From NCBI GenBank assembly GCA_013823325.1, contig PNLY01000015.1, forward strand, positions 1 through 64,000: a DNA stretch of 64,000 nucleotides, written 5' to 3'. The first letter of the stretch is position 1, and the number at the start of each line of letters is the position of its first letter. The position numbers and the translations under genes were made by a program. Under the pieces are notes generated by a model. It had not been told where the DNA came from, did not search any database, and was given only the letters and a program-made list of their open reading frames with translations. Positions 1 through 10,532 of the stretch are shown piece by piece. The stretch is from Methylobacterium sp. Lineage in GTDB: Bacteria > Pseudomonadota > Alphaproteobacteria > Rhizobiales > Beijerinckiaceae.

Positions 1-1721
<1,721 letters not shown>

Positions 1722-1834
1722 TGCGGTGTCCGGTTCGGGGTCAGCCGTAGAGATAGGGCAATCGCCGGCTCATGCCAGTGCAGCCGGGCGAGAGGCGGGC
1801 ATGAGTAGCACGCAGCCGCGGATGTTGCCGCATT

Positions 1835-1849
1835 GTTCTTGTGGGGTGT
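1835..1849. promoter_or_regulatory. degenerate LexA-type box upstream of uvrA
   Basis: The sequence GTTC-TTGTGGG-GTGT lies about 114 bases upstream of the uvrA start. The alphaproteobacterial SOS box is GTTC-N7-GTTC (established). The first half and the first four spacer bases match the perfect box upstream of ssb in this window, but the second half is GTGT. It may be a weak LexA site or chance. Confidence 0.35.
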
Positions 1850-1863
1850 GCTGACAGCGATTG

Positions 1864-3075
1864 TCAGGAGCGTGGCAGGCTGCGGAAGCGGCGCCCGAGC
1901 AGGACCGCGGCTACCAGCATGGCGAGCGCCAGCGTGCCGGACAGGAGCAGCGCCGCCGATGCGCCATAGTGCTCGATCAGCAGGGCATAGGCGAGCGGCG
2001 CGGCGGCCGACAGGAAGAAGCCCGGCGCCAGAAGGCGGCCGACATAGGCACCATAGCTTTTTGGATCGAACAGCATCAGCGGCAGCGTGCCGCGTGTGAT
2101 CGTCAGCACGCCGTTGCCGGCGCCATAGCAGAAGGCGAAGGCGAGCGCCGCGATGGCGCTCGCCCCGCCGGCGAGGCCGATGACGAAGCAGAGCGGCAGC
2201 ACCAGGCAGGCGACGAGGTTGAGGTCGAACGGGCTGGTCTTCGCGCCGAACAGCACCTCGCCGAGCCGCGCCAGCGACTGGCCGATGCCGCGGGTCGCGC
2301 CGATCCAGACCGCGGCCGCTGCCGGCAGGCCGAGCCCGGCGAGGATGCCGATCATATGGGCGGACATGCCGGCATTGAGCACGCCGGCGAAGGTGACGAT
2401 CAGGGCATAGAGCAGGCCGGCGAAACGGGTGTCGGCCGGGCTGAGCGTGACGACGGGCTTCGCGGCAGCCGCGTCGGACAAAGGCCGCGCCGAGACGGTC
2501 GGCAGCGTCAGATGCAGCGGCAAGGTGAGCAGCGCGAAGCCGGCATAGGCGATCAGCGCGTCGCGCCAGCCGAACTGCTCGGCGAGGGCATGGCCGAGTG
2601 GCCAGAACACGGTCGAGGCGAGGCCGCCGAGCAGGGTGATCTGGGCAATCGGCCGGCGCGCGGCGCTGCCGCCGATGCGGGCGAGGGCGGCGAAGGCGGC
2701 GTCGTAGAGGGTCAGCCGCATGGCGAGGCCGAGGCAGAGCCAGGCGGCGTAATAGGCGGCGATCGTATGGGCGAAGGCGAGGCCGAGGCAGCCGGCAGCG
2801 GTGAGCAGCGATCCCAGGCACATCGCGCTGCGGCCGCCATGGCGATCGATCAGGCGGCCGACCGCGCCCGAGGTCAGCCCCATCACCAGGAGCCCGGCCG
2901 AGAGCCCGCCATGGATGATCGCCTGCGACCAGCCGAGCTCGTTGCCGATCAGCTCGCCGAAGGCGCCGACCAGATAATAGGAGACGCCCCAGGAGATGAG
3001 CTGCGCTAGCCCGAGGCAGAAGACGGTGCTGCGAGAGATCATTCGGGACACATCGACAGCAATCCGCGACGACAT
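1864..3075 (-). CDS. MFS transporter
   Basis: A 403-residue integral membrane protein with the length and regular hydrophobic segments of a 12-helix major facilitator. The motif GRLIDRHGGRSAM near residues 75-88 resembles the conserved loop 2-3 motif A (GxxxDRxGxR). Helices are rich in Gly and Ala throughout. The substrate cannot be read from sequence. It lies upstream of uvrA on the same strand, 143 bases away, and downstream of an acetyltransferase, but a dispersed repeat separates it from the latter, so an operon is doubtful. The start could also be the Met at codon 12. Confidence 0.85.
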   Translation of the reverse strand: MSSRIAVDVSRMISRSTVFCLGLAQLISWGVSYYLVGAFGELIGNELGWSQAIIHGGLSAGLLVMGLTSGAVGRLIDRHGGRSAMCLGSLLTAAGCLGLAFAHTIAAYYAAWLCLGLAMRLTLYDAAFAALARIGGSAARRPIAQITLLGGLASTVFWPLGHALAEQFGWRDALIAYAGFALLTLPLHLTLPTVSARPLSDAAAAKPVVTLSPADTRFAGLLYALIVTFAGVLNAGMSAHMIGILAGLGLPAAAAVWIGATRGIGQSLARLGEVLFGAKTSPFDLNLVACLVLPLCFVIGLAGGASAIAALAFAFCYGAGNGVLTITRGTLPLMLFDPKSYGAYVGRLLAPGFFLSAAAPLAYALLIEHYGASAALLLSGTLALAMLVAAVLLGRRFRSLPRS

Positions 3076-3090
3076 TCAATTCCGACGCGA

Positions 3091-3195
3091 GTCGTCCCGG
3101 GCGACCGGAGGGAGACCCGGGACCCATGCCGGAACCTCTTTCGGATAGGCTCAGGAATGGATCCCGGATCTCCGCTTCGCTGCGTCCGGGATGAC
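3091..3195. repeat. dispersed intergenic inverted repeat (CCGGGATGAC family)
   Basis: The stretch begins GTCGTCCCGGGCGAC and ends GTCCGGGATGACAC, with an internal GGATCCCGGATCTCCGCTTC. Termini and core are imperfect inverted repeats and could form a long hairpin. Similar elements occur here at 56983-57089 and 61509-61651. Such elements are abundant between genes in Hyphomicrobiales genomes. Confidence 0.7.
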
Positions 3196-3214
3196 ACGAA
3201 CTTTGTGAAATACG

Positions 3215-3781
3215 TCATTTGGTCAGAGTGGGCAGCGTCTGGTCCCCCGGCCCGAGGCTGCGCTGCATCAGCACCGTGTCGACCCAACGGCCGAACTTGA
3301 AGCCGGTCGAGCGCAAGGTGCCGACCGGCTCGAAGCCGAAGCGGCGATGCAGGGCGATCGAGCCGGCATTGCCGCTGTCGCCGATATTGGCGAGCATCTG
3401 GCGCCAGGGCCCGGCCTCGCAGCGGGCGATCAGCGCGCCGAGCAAGGTCGAGCCGATCTTCCGGCCGCCGAGCCCGTCGGCGACATAGATCGAATCCTCG
3501 ACGGTATGGCGATAGGCCGGGCGAGGACGATAGGAGGTCGCATAGCTGTAGCCGACGACCCGGCCATCGAGCTCGGCGGCGAGATAGGGCAGGCCGAGCC
3601 CGAGCACCGCCTGCCGGCGCGCCAGCATCTCCTGGACGTTCGGCGGCGTCTCCTCGAAGCTGGCGAGGCCATGCAGGACATGGTGGGTGTAGATCGCCTG
3701 GATCGCGGGCATGTCCGCCTCCCGCGCATCGCGGACCAGGATGGGCGATGCCGTGGTGCCGGCAGGTTCAGAAGTCGTCAT
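3215..3781 (-). CDS. GNAT N-acetyltransferase (phosphinothricin/methionine sulfoximine acetyltransferase-like)
   Basis: A 188-residue GNAT protein. The N-terminal VRDAREADMPAIQAIYTHHV, the segment TPPNVQEMLARR, and SYRPRPAYRHTVEDSIYVAD followed by GRKIGSTLLGALI (the acetyl-CoA loop) match the Pat/MnaT subgroup, which acetylates phosphinothricin or methionine sulfone-type amino acids. The C-terminal NAGSIALHRRFGFEPVGTLRSTG is also typical. The start was set at 3781 (MTTSEP); a longer frame exists upstream but looks noncoding. Expected to be cytoplasmic. The native substrate is unknown. Confidence 0.88.
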   Translation of the reverse strand: MTTSEPAGTTASPILVRDAREADMPAIQAIYTHHVLHGLASFEETPPNVQEMLARRQAVLGLGLPYLAAELDGRVVGYSYATSYRPRPAYRHTVEDSIYVADGLGGRKIGSTLLGALIARCEAGPWRQMLANIGDSGNAGSIALHRRFGFEPVGTLRSTGFKFGRWVDTVLMQRSLGPGDQTLPTLTK

Positions 3782-3890
3782 TCCAATCGTTCCGGCCCGG
3801 CCGGGCCGCCTTTCCATCCTGTCGGGGCGCCTGCTCAGCGCTTCCCCTCGCATCACGCCGAGATCGGCGTGACCTTGCGTTTCGCTCAGT

Positions 3891-4000
3891 CCTCATCCTG
3901 AGGAGCAGCCGGAGGCTGCGTCTCGAAGGATGCTCCAGAGGACTCCGGAGATATCTGACGCATCCTTTGAGACGCCGCTACGCGGCTCCTCAGGATGAGG
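3891..4000. repeat. dispersed inverted repeat (CCTCATCCTGAGGAGC family)
   Basis: CCTCATCCTGAGGAGC at the left end is answered by GCTCCTCAGGATGAGG at the right end, with internal GTCTCGAAGGATGC and GCATCCTTTGAGAC arms. It folds as one long hairpin. A second copy lies at 5421-5542. It fills most of the 356-base gap 3782-4137, where no gene is apparent. Confidence 0.85.
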
Positions 4001-4137
4001 TCCGAAGGAACTGGATCTGGACACGCACTCGCATCCTGCCGCGCCCAGTTCTTCCCGAACCGCAAAGGCAGCTTGCGCTTTGCCGCCTCATAAATGAAGC
4101 TTCTCGAAGTTATGCAGAGCATGAGAAATTCTTTGGG

Positions 4138-5046
4138 ATGCGCGATCTTCGCCTCGACCAGCTCGACAGCTTCCGCCAGGTGATCGCGCTCGGCAGTTTC
4201 TCGGCGGCGGCCGAGAGGCTCGGCCTGAGCCAGCCGGCGGTCAGCCTGCAGATCCGCGAGCTCGAACGCCGGCTCGGCACGGTGCTGATCGAGCGGGTCG
4301 GGCGCCGGGCGCAGCCGACGGCAGCGGGCACCGAACTGCTCGACCATGCCGGCCGGATCGCGGCGGCGGTCGCGGCGGCGCAGGAGGCGATGGCGCGCCA
4401 TGCGACCGGGGCGATGGGCCGCGTGCGCATCGGCACCGGCGCCACCGCCTGCATCTTCCTGTTGCCGCCGGTGCTGCGCGAATTGCGCCAGCGCCATCCG
4501 ACGCTGGAGATCACCGTCAGCACCGGCAACAGCGCGGACATCGTCAAGGCGATCGAGGACAATCAGATCGATATCGGCCTGGTCTCGCTCCCTGCTGCCG
4601 GCCGCAGCCTGCAGGTCACGCCGTTGCTCGACGACGCATTCGTCGTGATCGCCCCGCCGGGCATGGAATTGCCGCCGCGATTGACGCCGGAGGCCCTGGC
4701 GCGCCTGCCGGTGCTGTTGTTCGAGCCGGGCGGCATCACCCGGCGCATCGCCGATGAATGGTTCGCCCGCGCCGGCGTGACGCTGAAGCCGGTGATGTCG
4801 CTCGGCAGCGTCGAAGCGATCAAGCGGCTGGTCGGCGCCGGCCTCGGTTGCGCCATCCTGCCGAGCATGGCGGTGCGCGACGAAAGCGAGGGGCTGATCG
4901 TTCGGCCCCTGTCGCCGCGCGTACATCGCACGCTCGGCCTCGTGCTGCGCAAGGACAAGCCGCTGCATCGCGGCCTGCGCGAGACGCTGAAGGCCTTGCG
5001 GGCGCTGGGCACGCTGCCTGCTGACAGGTCCGGTCAGGGCGGCTGA
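4138..5046 (+). CDS. LysR-family transcriptional regulator
   Basis: A 302-residue LysR-type regulator. Residues 5-64 form the winged helix-turn-helix (LDQLDSFRQVIALGSFSAAA, then LSQPAVSLQIRELERRLG); residues 90-295 are the two-lobed effector-binding domain (CysB-like fold). The ATG at 4138 gives the usual family start; an open frame continues upstream through the repeat but is not protein-like. The small monooxygenase-fold gene follows on the same strand 57 bases later and may be its target or a co-transcribed partner. The effector is unknown. Confidence 0.93.
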   Translation: MRDLRLDQLDSFRQVIALGSFSAAAERLGLSQPAVSLQIRELERRLGTVLIERVGRRAQPTAAGTELLDHAGRIAAAVAAAQEAMARHATGAMGRVRIGTGATACIFLLPPVLRELRQRHPTLEITVSTGNSADIVKAIEDNQIDIGLVSLPAAGRSLQVTPLLDDAFVVIAPPGMELPPRLTPEALARLPVLLFEPGGITRRIADEWFARAGVTLKPVMSLGSVEAIKRLVGAGLGCAILPSMAVRDESEGLIVRPLSPRVHRTLGLVLRKDKPLHRGLRETLKALRALGTLPADRSGQGG

Positions 5047-5103
5047 TTGCGTCGGGCGTGGCCCGAGAGCAGGGTGCCGGCCGAATTGAGGAAAGGTCCT
5101 GCC

Positions 5104-5403
5104 ATGTACGGATTGATCGGGAAGATGCGGGCCAAGCCCGGCGAGCGCGAGGCGCTGATCGGCTACATCCTCGAGAGCAGCGGCGAAATGCCGGGCTGCC
5201 TGAGCTACATCGTCGCCCGCGACCCCGACGATGCCGATGCGATCTGGGTGACCGAGGTCTGGGACAAGGAAGAGAGCCACAAGGCCTCGCTCGCTCTGCC
5301 GGCCGTGCAGGCGGCGATCGCCAAGGCCAGGCCGATCATCGCCGGCTTCGACAGCCATGTCGTGACGCAGCCGGTCGGCGGGTTCGGACTGGCGAAGGGG
5401 TAG
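5104..5403 (+). CDS. antibiotic biosynthesis monooxygenase (ABM) domain protein
   Basis: A 99-residue single-domain protein with the dimeric alpha/beta barrel pattern of the ABM family: MYGLIGKMRAKPGEREALI, then PGCLSYIVARDPDDADAIWV, then EVWDKEESHKASLALPAVQ. Members include quinol monooxygenases such as YgiN and heme-degrading proteins, but most are uncharacterised. It has a plausible RBS (GAGGAAAGGTCC) before the ATG. It follows a LysR gene. The substrate is not predictable. Confidence 0.85.
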   Translation: MYGLIGKMRAKPGEREALIGYILESSGEMPGCLSYIVARDPDDADAIWVTEVWDKEESHKASLALPAVQAAIAKARPIIAGFDSHVVTQPVGGFGLAKG

Positions 5404-5420
5404 CTGCAGAACCTTCACCC

Positions 5421-5542
5421 CTCAGCCCTCATCCTGAGGAGCGATCGCAGATCGCGTCTCGAAGGATGCTCCAGGAGGCTCCGGAACCGGCTGGAGCATC
5501 CTTCGAGACGCCGCTGCGCGGCTCCTCAGGATGAGGGCTGAG
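5421..5542. repeat. dispersed inverted repeat (CCTCATCCTGAGGAGC family), second copy
   Basis: The outer 22 bases at 5421-5442 (starting CTCAGCCCTCATCCTGAGG) and at 5521-5542 are perfect reverse complements. The inner arms GTCTCGAAGGATGCTCCAG and CTGGAGCATCCTTCGAGAC also pair. It is the same family as 3891-4000. It lies between the monooxygenase gene and aroA and could act as a terminator. Confidence 0.9.
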
Positions 5543-5642
5543 GAAGTGCTCGCTTATTGGCGGGTAGCTGCTGTTGGCACGCCCCGCTTCCGCTCGCCGG
5601 CCACACGGTCTAAGACCCTCGCGACCGAGCCGCGAGCCTGCC

Positions 5643-6914
5643 ATGACCCATTCCGCCCCGAGCAAACTCACCATCCTGCCGACGACGGCGGCGCTGACCG
5701 GCCGGGTGATGCCGCCCGGCTCGAAATCGATCACCAATCGCGCCCTGCTGGTCGCGGCTCTGGCCAGGGGCACCAGCCGGCTCAGCGGCGCGCTGAAGAG
5801 CGACGACACCCGCTATATGGCGCAGGCGTTGCGCGACATGGGCGTCGCGATCGATGAGCCTGACGCGACCAGCTTCATCGTCACCAGCGACGGCAAGCTG
5901 CGGGCGCCGGCCAAGCCGCTCTTCCTCGGCAATGCCGGCACGGCGACCCGCTTCCTGACGGCGGCGGCGGCGCTGGTCGACGGCACGGTCGTGGTCGACG
6001 GTGACGAGCATATGCGCAAGCGGCCGATCCTGCCGCTGGTCCAGGCGCTCACCCGGCTGGGCGTCGCGATCACCGCGCCGAGCGGCTGCCCGCCGGTCAC
6101 CATCCAGGGGCAGGGCGGTTTCGAGGGCGGGCTGGTCGAGGTCGATGGCGGGCTTTCCAGCCAGTACGTCTCGGCGCTGCTGATGGCCGGCGCCTGCGCC
6201 CGCAATCCGGTCGACGTCGTGCTGACCGGCCAGGAGATCGGCGCGCGCGGCTATGTCGACCTGACCTTGGCGACGATGCGGGCCTTCGGCGCGCAGGTCT
6301 CCGAGCCGGAGAGCGGCGGCTGGCGGATCGCGCCGACCGGCTATGTCGCGACCGACTACCTGATCGAGCCGGACGCCTCGGCCGCGACCTATCTCTGGGC
6401 GGCTGAGGTGCTGACGGGCGGCGCCATCGATCTCGGCGTGCCGGCCGAAGCCTTCACCCAGCCCGACGCCATGGCGCATGAGCTGATCGCCGCCTTCCCG
6501 AACCTGCCGGCGCAGATCGACGGCTCGCAGATGCAGGATGCGGTGCCGACGCTCGCCGTGCTCGCCGCCTTCAACCGGACGCCGGTGCGTTTCACCGGCA
6601 TCGCCAATCTGCGCGTCAAGGAATGCGACCGCGTCGCCGCGCTGGCGCAGGGCCTGTCGCGCATTCGCGCCGGGCTCGGTGTCGAAGAGGGCGACGACCT
6701 GCTGGTGGCCTCCGATCCGGCGCTCGCCGGCCAGACGCTGTCCGCCGAGATCGACACCTTCGCCGACCACCGCATCGCCATGAGCTTCGCGCTTGCGGGC
6801 CTCAAGATCGGCGGCGTCACCATCCTCGATCCCGGTTGCGTGGCGAAGACCTATCCGGACTACTGGCGCGCGCTCGGCTCGCTCGGCGTGCGCTTCGAGG
6901 GCGAGGTGCCGTAA
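5643..6914 (+). CDS. aroA: 3-phosphoshikimate 1-carboxyvinyltransferase (EPSP synthase)
   Basis: A 423-residue enzyme of the shikimate pathway. It joins phosphoenolpyruvate to shikimate 3-phosphate in the cytoplasm. Visible motifs are PPGSKSITNRALLVAALARG near residue 20, LGNAGTATRFLTAAAAL near 98, DGGLSSQYVSALLMAG, the LRVKECDR segment and FADHRIAMSFALAG near the C terminus. The SKSITNR and GNAGTA motifs resemble class I (E. coli/plant) enzymes rather than the class II type common in this order; the position of E. coli Pro101 is Phe. It is not beside cmk or rpsA as is typical, so it may be a second or acquired aroA. The ATG at 5643 fits the family start. Confidence 0.95.
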   Translation: MTHSAPSKLTILPTTAALTGRVMPPGSKSITNRALLVAALARGTSRLSGALKSDDTRYMAQALRDMGVAIDEPDATSFIVTSDGKLRAPAKPLFLGNAGTATRFLTAAAALVDGTVVVDGDEHMRKRPILPLVQALTRLGVAITAPSGCPPVTIQGQGGFEGGLVEVDGGLSSQYVSALLMAGACARNPVDVVLTGQEIGARGYVDLTLATMRAFGAQVSEPESGGWRIAPTGYVATDYLIEPDASAATYLWAAEVLTGGAIDLGVPAEAFTQPDAMAHELIAAFPNLPAQIDGSQMQDAVPTLAVLAAFNRTPVRFTGIANLRVKECDRVAALAQGLSRIRAGLGVEEGDDLLVASDPALAGQTLSAEIDTFADHRIAMSFALAGLKIGGVTILDPGCVAKTYPDYWRALGSLGVRFEGEVP

Positions 6915-6937
6915 GGTTACCCCGCGGCGGAGTTCCG

Positions 6938-9900
6938 TCAGGCGGCTTCCTTTGTCGCTGCCGTCGAAAGCTCGCTCAGCTTCTGCTCCACCGCGGCCTT
7001 GACCCGTGCCACGGCGGCATCCTTGACCGGGCCGTAGCCGCGAATGTCCATCGGCAGGGCGGCGATCGCCGCCAGGGCGTCCGGTCCCCGAGCCGGCAGC
7101 CATGTCAGCATCTCGTCGATCAGCGCCTCGTACCAGCCGATCAGCGCGCGCTCCATCTTGCGCTCCGCCGTGTAGCCGAACGGGTCGAAGGCGGTGCCGC
7201 GCAGGCCCTTGAGGCGGGCCAGCAGCCGCAGCGGCGCCTGGATCCACTGGCCGAAGCGGCGCTTCAGCGGCCGCCCGCGCGCATCCTTCTCGCCCCCGAG
7301 GAAGGGCGGGGCGAAATGGTAGTTCACCGTGAAGTCGCCCTCGAAGCGATGTTTCAGCTCGTCGAGGAAGCCGGTCTGCATGTGCAGCCGCGCCACCTCG
7401 TACTCGTCCTTGTAGGACATCAGCTTGAACAGCGAGCGGGCGACGGCCAGCGTCAGCGCTTCGCTGCCCAGCGGCCGCTCGGCAGTGCGGATTTTGTCGA
7501 CACCAGCCCGGTAGCGCCGCGCCCAGGCCTCGTCCTGGTAGTCGGCGAGGAAGCGCTCGCGGCGGGCGATCACCGCGTCCAGACTTTCCGTCTCGAAGGC
7601 GACAGGTGCCGGCGCGAAGGCCGGCGGGTCAGCGGCCGCGAGCTGCCCTGCGGCAAAGGCCTGCCGATTGCGCTCAACCGCGACCCCGTTGAGGTCGATG
7701 GCGCGGTGCAGGGCGTCGAGTCCGACCGGAATCAGCCCCTGCTGCCAGGCATGGCCGAGCATGACGATGTTGGCGAAGACGGCGTCGCCGAACAGCGTCT
7801 CGGCGAGGGCATTGGCATCGATGGCGCGGACGTTCCCGGCGCCCGCCACCTGCTCGATCGTCTTCAGCCGGCGGCGTGTCGCGAGGTCGGCGTCGCGGTG
7901 GCGCACGATGTCGCCGGTCGGCATCTCCGCCAGGTTGATGACTGCGCGCATGCCGGAGCGATAGGTCGCCGAGGCCTTGGGCGAGGACGACACGACGATA
8001 TCGCAGCCGATCAGCGCATCGGCCGCGCCAGCGTCGATGCGGACCTGGTTGATCGCCTCGGGCGTCGCCGCGATCCGCATGAAGGAGAGCACCGGTCCGA
8101 ACTTCTGGGCGAAGCCGGTGAAGTCGAGCACCGAGCTGCCTTTGCCTTCGAGATGGGCCGCCATCGCGATCAGCGCACCGACCGTGACGACGCCGGTGCC
8201 GCCGACGCCGGTGACGAGCAGGTCATAGGGGTTGTCGAGCGTCGGCAGGACTGGCTCAGGCAACGCCGCCGCCCGCCCGGCGAAGTCGTCCGCGCTCGCC
8301 TGCCGCTTGCGGCGAGTGGCGCCTTCGACCGTCACGAAGCTAGGGCAGAAGCCGTCGAGGCAGGAAAAGTCCTTGTTGCAGTTGGAGAGATTGATCTGCC
8401 GCTTGCGGCCGAACGGGGTCTCCTTCGGTTCGATGCTGAGGCAGTTCGAGGCCACCGAGCAGTCGCCGCAGCCCTCGCAGACGAGGTCGTTGATGACGGC
8501 GAAGCGCTGCGGGTCTTCCATTGTGCCGCGCTTGCGCCGGCGGCGCTTCTCGGTGGCGCAAGCCTGCTCATAGATCAGCACCGAGACGCCCTTGATCTCG
8601 CGCAATTCGCGCTGGGCTGCGTCCAGATCACGGCGGTGATGGATCGTCACGCCATGCGGCAGGCCCGCAGGCGCGAATTTTTCGGGCTGGTCGGAGACCA
8701 GCGCGATCCGCTCGACGCCCTCGGCGCGCACCTCCTGCGCGATGGCGTGCACGCTGATCGGCCCGTCCACCGGCTGTCCGCCGGTCATGGCGACGGCGTC
8801 GTTGAACAGGATCTTGTAGGTGATGTTGGCTTTCGCCGCGATCGCCTGGCGGATCGCCATCGAGCCGGAATGGTAATAGGTGCCTTCGCCGAGATTCTGG
8901 AAGATGTGGCCCTTGCCGGTGAACAGCGAGGATGCCGCCCAGTTCACGCCTTCGCCGCCCATCTGGATCAGCGAGCTGGTCTCGCGATCCATCCAGCTCG
9001 CCATGAAATGGCAGCCGATCCCGGCCAGCGCCTTCGAGTCCTCCGGCACCTTGGTCGAAGAGTTGTGCGGGCAGCCGGAGCAGAAATACGGCGTCCGCGT
9101 TGCGCCAGGCACCTGGATCAGCCGGCTCGCCTCAGGGGCGAGCGCCGCGGCGCGCTCGGCAAGGCGCAGATCCGGAAACAGCGCGTCGAGCCGTTTCGCC
9201 ACGATCGGCGCGAGCAGGCGCGGCGAGAGCTCGCCGATCCACGAGATCAGGCGATGGCCGTCCTCGTCGCGCTTGCCGACCATGGAATGCGGCTTATGCC
9301 CGGGATAATCATAGAAATACTCCTTGAGCTGGCTCTCGACGATGCCGCGCTTTTCCTCGACGACGAGTATCTCCGCCTTGCCGCGCACGAATTCCAGCGC
9401 GGCCCGGCGCGCCAGCGGCCAGACCATGCCGACCTTGTAGATGTCGATGCCATGGCTGCGGCAGGCTGCTTCGTCCAGGCCGAGCAGGCGCAGCGCCTCC
9501 ATCAGGTCGAGATGCGCCTTGCCAGTGGTGACGATGCCGAAAGAGGCGTCGGGGATGTCGTAGATGCGCCGGTCGATCGGATTGGCCTCGGCGAAGGCGA
9601 AGACGGCCATCTTCTTGGCCTCCATCCGCTCCTCGATCTGCGGGCCCGGCAGATCCGGCCAGCGGTAGTGCAGCCCGGTGGCCGGCGGCGTGTAGTTCGG
9701 CGCGTTGAACTGGCGCGGCGCCGGCAATTCGACCGACTGGCCGCTCTCGACCGTCTCCGAGATCGCCTTGAAGCCGACCCACATGCCGGAATAGCGCGAC
9801 AGCGCGTAGCCGTACTCGCCGAAGGCGAGGTATTCGCCGATCGAGGCCGGGTTCAGCGTCGGCATGAACCAGGCCATGAAGGCGACGTCGGACTGATGCG

Positions 9901-10387
9901 GCATCGACGACGAGACGCAGCCATGATCGTCGCCGGCGACGACCAGCACGCCGCCATGCGGCGACGAGCCATAGGCGTTGCCATGCTTCAGCGCGTCGCC
10001 GGCGCGATCGACGCCCGGGCCCTTGCCGTACCAGAGGCCGAAGACGCCCTGCACCGTCCGGTCCGGATTGGTCTCGACCTGCTGCGAGCCGAGTACGGCG
10101 GTGGCGGCCAGGTCCTCGTTGACGGCCGGCAGGAATTCGATGCCGTACTGCTTCAGGAGATCGCTGGAGCGCCAGAGTTCGAGGTCGACGCCGCCGAGCG
10201 GGGAACCGCGATAGCCGGAGATGAAGCCCGCCGTGTCGAGACCGGCAGCGCGGTCGCGCCGGGCCTGGTCGAGCGCGATGCGCACCAGCGCCTGCGTGCC
10301 GGTCAGGAAGACGCGGCCGGTGGGGCGGATGTAGCGATCGCCCAGCGCATAATCGGCGAGCGGCCCGATCGGCGAGATGGCGTTCAT
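6938..10387 (-). CDS. indolepyruvate ferredoxin oxidoreductase, fused large protein
   Basis: A 1149-residue fused 2-oxoacid:acceptor oxidoreductase. It is expected to oxidise arylpyruvates from aromatic amino acid breakdown to aryl-CoA using thiamine diphosphate and Fe-S clusters. Order seen: N-terminal TPP-enzyme region with SGYRGSPLGGVD near residue 55; CSGCPHNSST near 435; the TPP site GIGCHFMASWMD to NLGEGTYYHSG near 450-520; a cysteine cluster CEGCGDCSVASNC near 637; the gamma-type domain starting VTGVGGTGVVTVGALIAMAA near 727; and a C-terminal domain. Length equals the proteobacterial fused family. It is divergent from an Lrp/AsnC regulator, which fits amino acid-responsive control. The start at 10387 has the best RBS (GGGAGG). 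Confidence 0.95.
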   Translation of the reverse strand: MNAISPIGPLADYALGDRYIRPTGRVFLTGTQALVRIALDQARRDRAAGLDTAGFISGYRGSPLGGVDLELWRSSDLLKQYGIEFLPAVNEDLAATAVLGSQQVETNPDRTVQGVFGLWYGKGPGVDRAGDALKHGNAYGSSPHGGVLVVAGDDHGCVSSSMPHQSDVAFMAWFMPTLNPASIGEYLAFGEYGYALSRYSGMWVGFKAISETVESGQSVELPAPRQFNAPNYTPPATGLHYRWPDLPGPQIEERMEAKKMAVFAFAEANPIDRRIYDIPDASFGIVTTGKAHLDLMEALRLLGLDEAACRSHGIDIYKVGMVWPLARRAALEFVRGKAEILVVEEKRGIVESQLKEYFYDYPGHKPHSMVGKRDEDGHRLISWIGELSPRLLAPIVAKRLDALFPDLRLAERAAALAPEASRLIQVPGATRTPYFCSGCPHNSSTKVPEDSKALAGIGCHFMASWMDRETSSLIQMGGEGVNWAASSLFTGKGHIFQNLGEGTYYHSGSMAIRQAIAAKANITYKILFNDAVAMTGGQPVDGPISVHAIAQEVRAEGVERIALVSDQPEKFAPAGLPHGVTIHHRRDLDAAQRELREIKGVSVLIYEQACATEKRRRRKRGTMEDPQRFAVINDLVCEGCGDCSVASNCLSIEPKETPFGRKRQINLSNCNKDFSCLDGFCPSFVTVEGATRRKRQASADDFAGRAAALPEPVLPTLDNPYDLLVTGVGGTGVVTVGALIAMAAHLEGKGSSVLDFTGFAQKFGPVLSFMRIAATPEAINQVRIDAGAADALIGCDIVVSSSPKASATYRSGMRAVINLAEMPTGDIVRHRDADLATRRRLKTIEQVAGAGNVRAIDANALAETLFGDAVFANIVMLGHAWQQGLIPVGLDALHRAIDLNGVAVERNRQAFAAGQLAAADPPAFAPAPVAFETESLDAVIARRERFLADYQDEAWARRYRAGVDKIRTAERPLGSEALTLAVARSLFKLMSYKDEYEVARLHMQTGFLDELKHRFEGDFTVNYHFAPPFLGGEKDARGRPLKRRFGQWIQAPLRLLARLKGLRGTAFDPFGYTAERKMERALIGWYEALIDEMLTWLPARGPDALAAIAALPMDIRGYGPVKDAAVARVKAAVEQKLSELSTAATKEAA

Positions 10388-10532
10388 GGCGTGGACCTCC
10401 CGGCAAATTCTTGCGGTGAGTCTAAGCCGGGTGCCGCGGAAAGATTTGTCTCGTTTGCCGGGTAGCGTTGCCGTTTCGGTCGGTTTGACCAATAATCATT
10501 CCAAGAGTGGATAGTCCTTCCACGGCGGATCG

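Noticed and set aside
6623-10465. A 1280-codon open frame on the plus strand
   Set aside because: It is antisense to the indolepyruvate oxidoreductase gene, has an Arg/Asp/Gly/Ala-biased composition typical of GC-rich shadow frames, and shows no domain.
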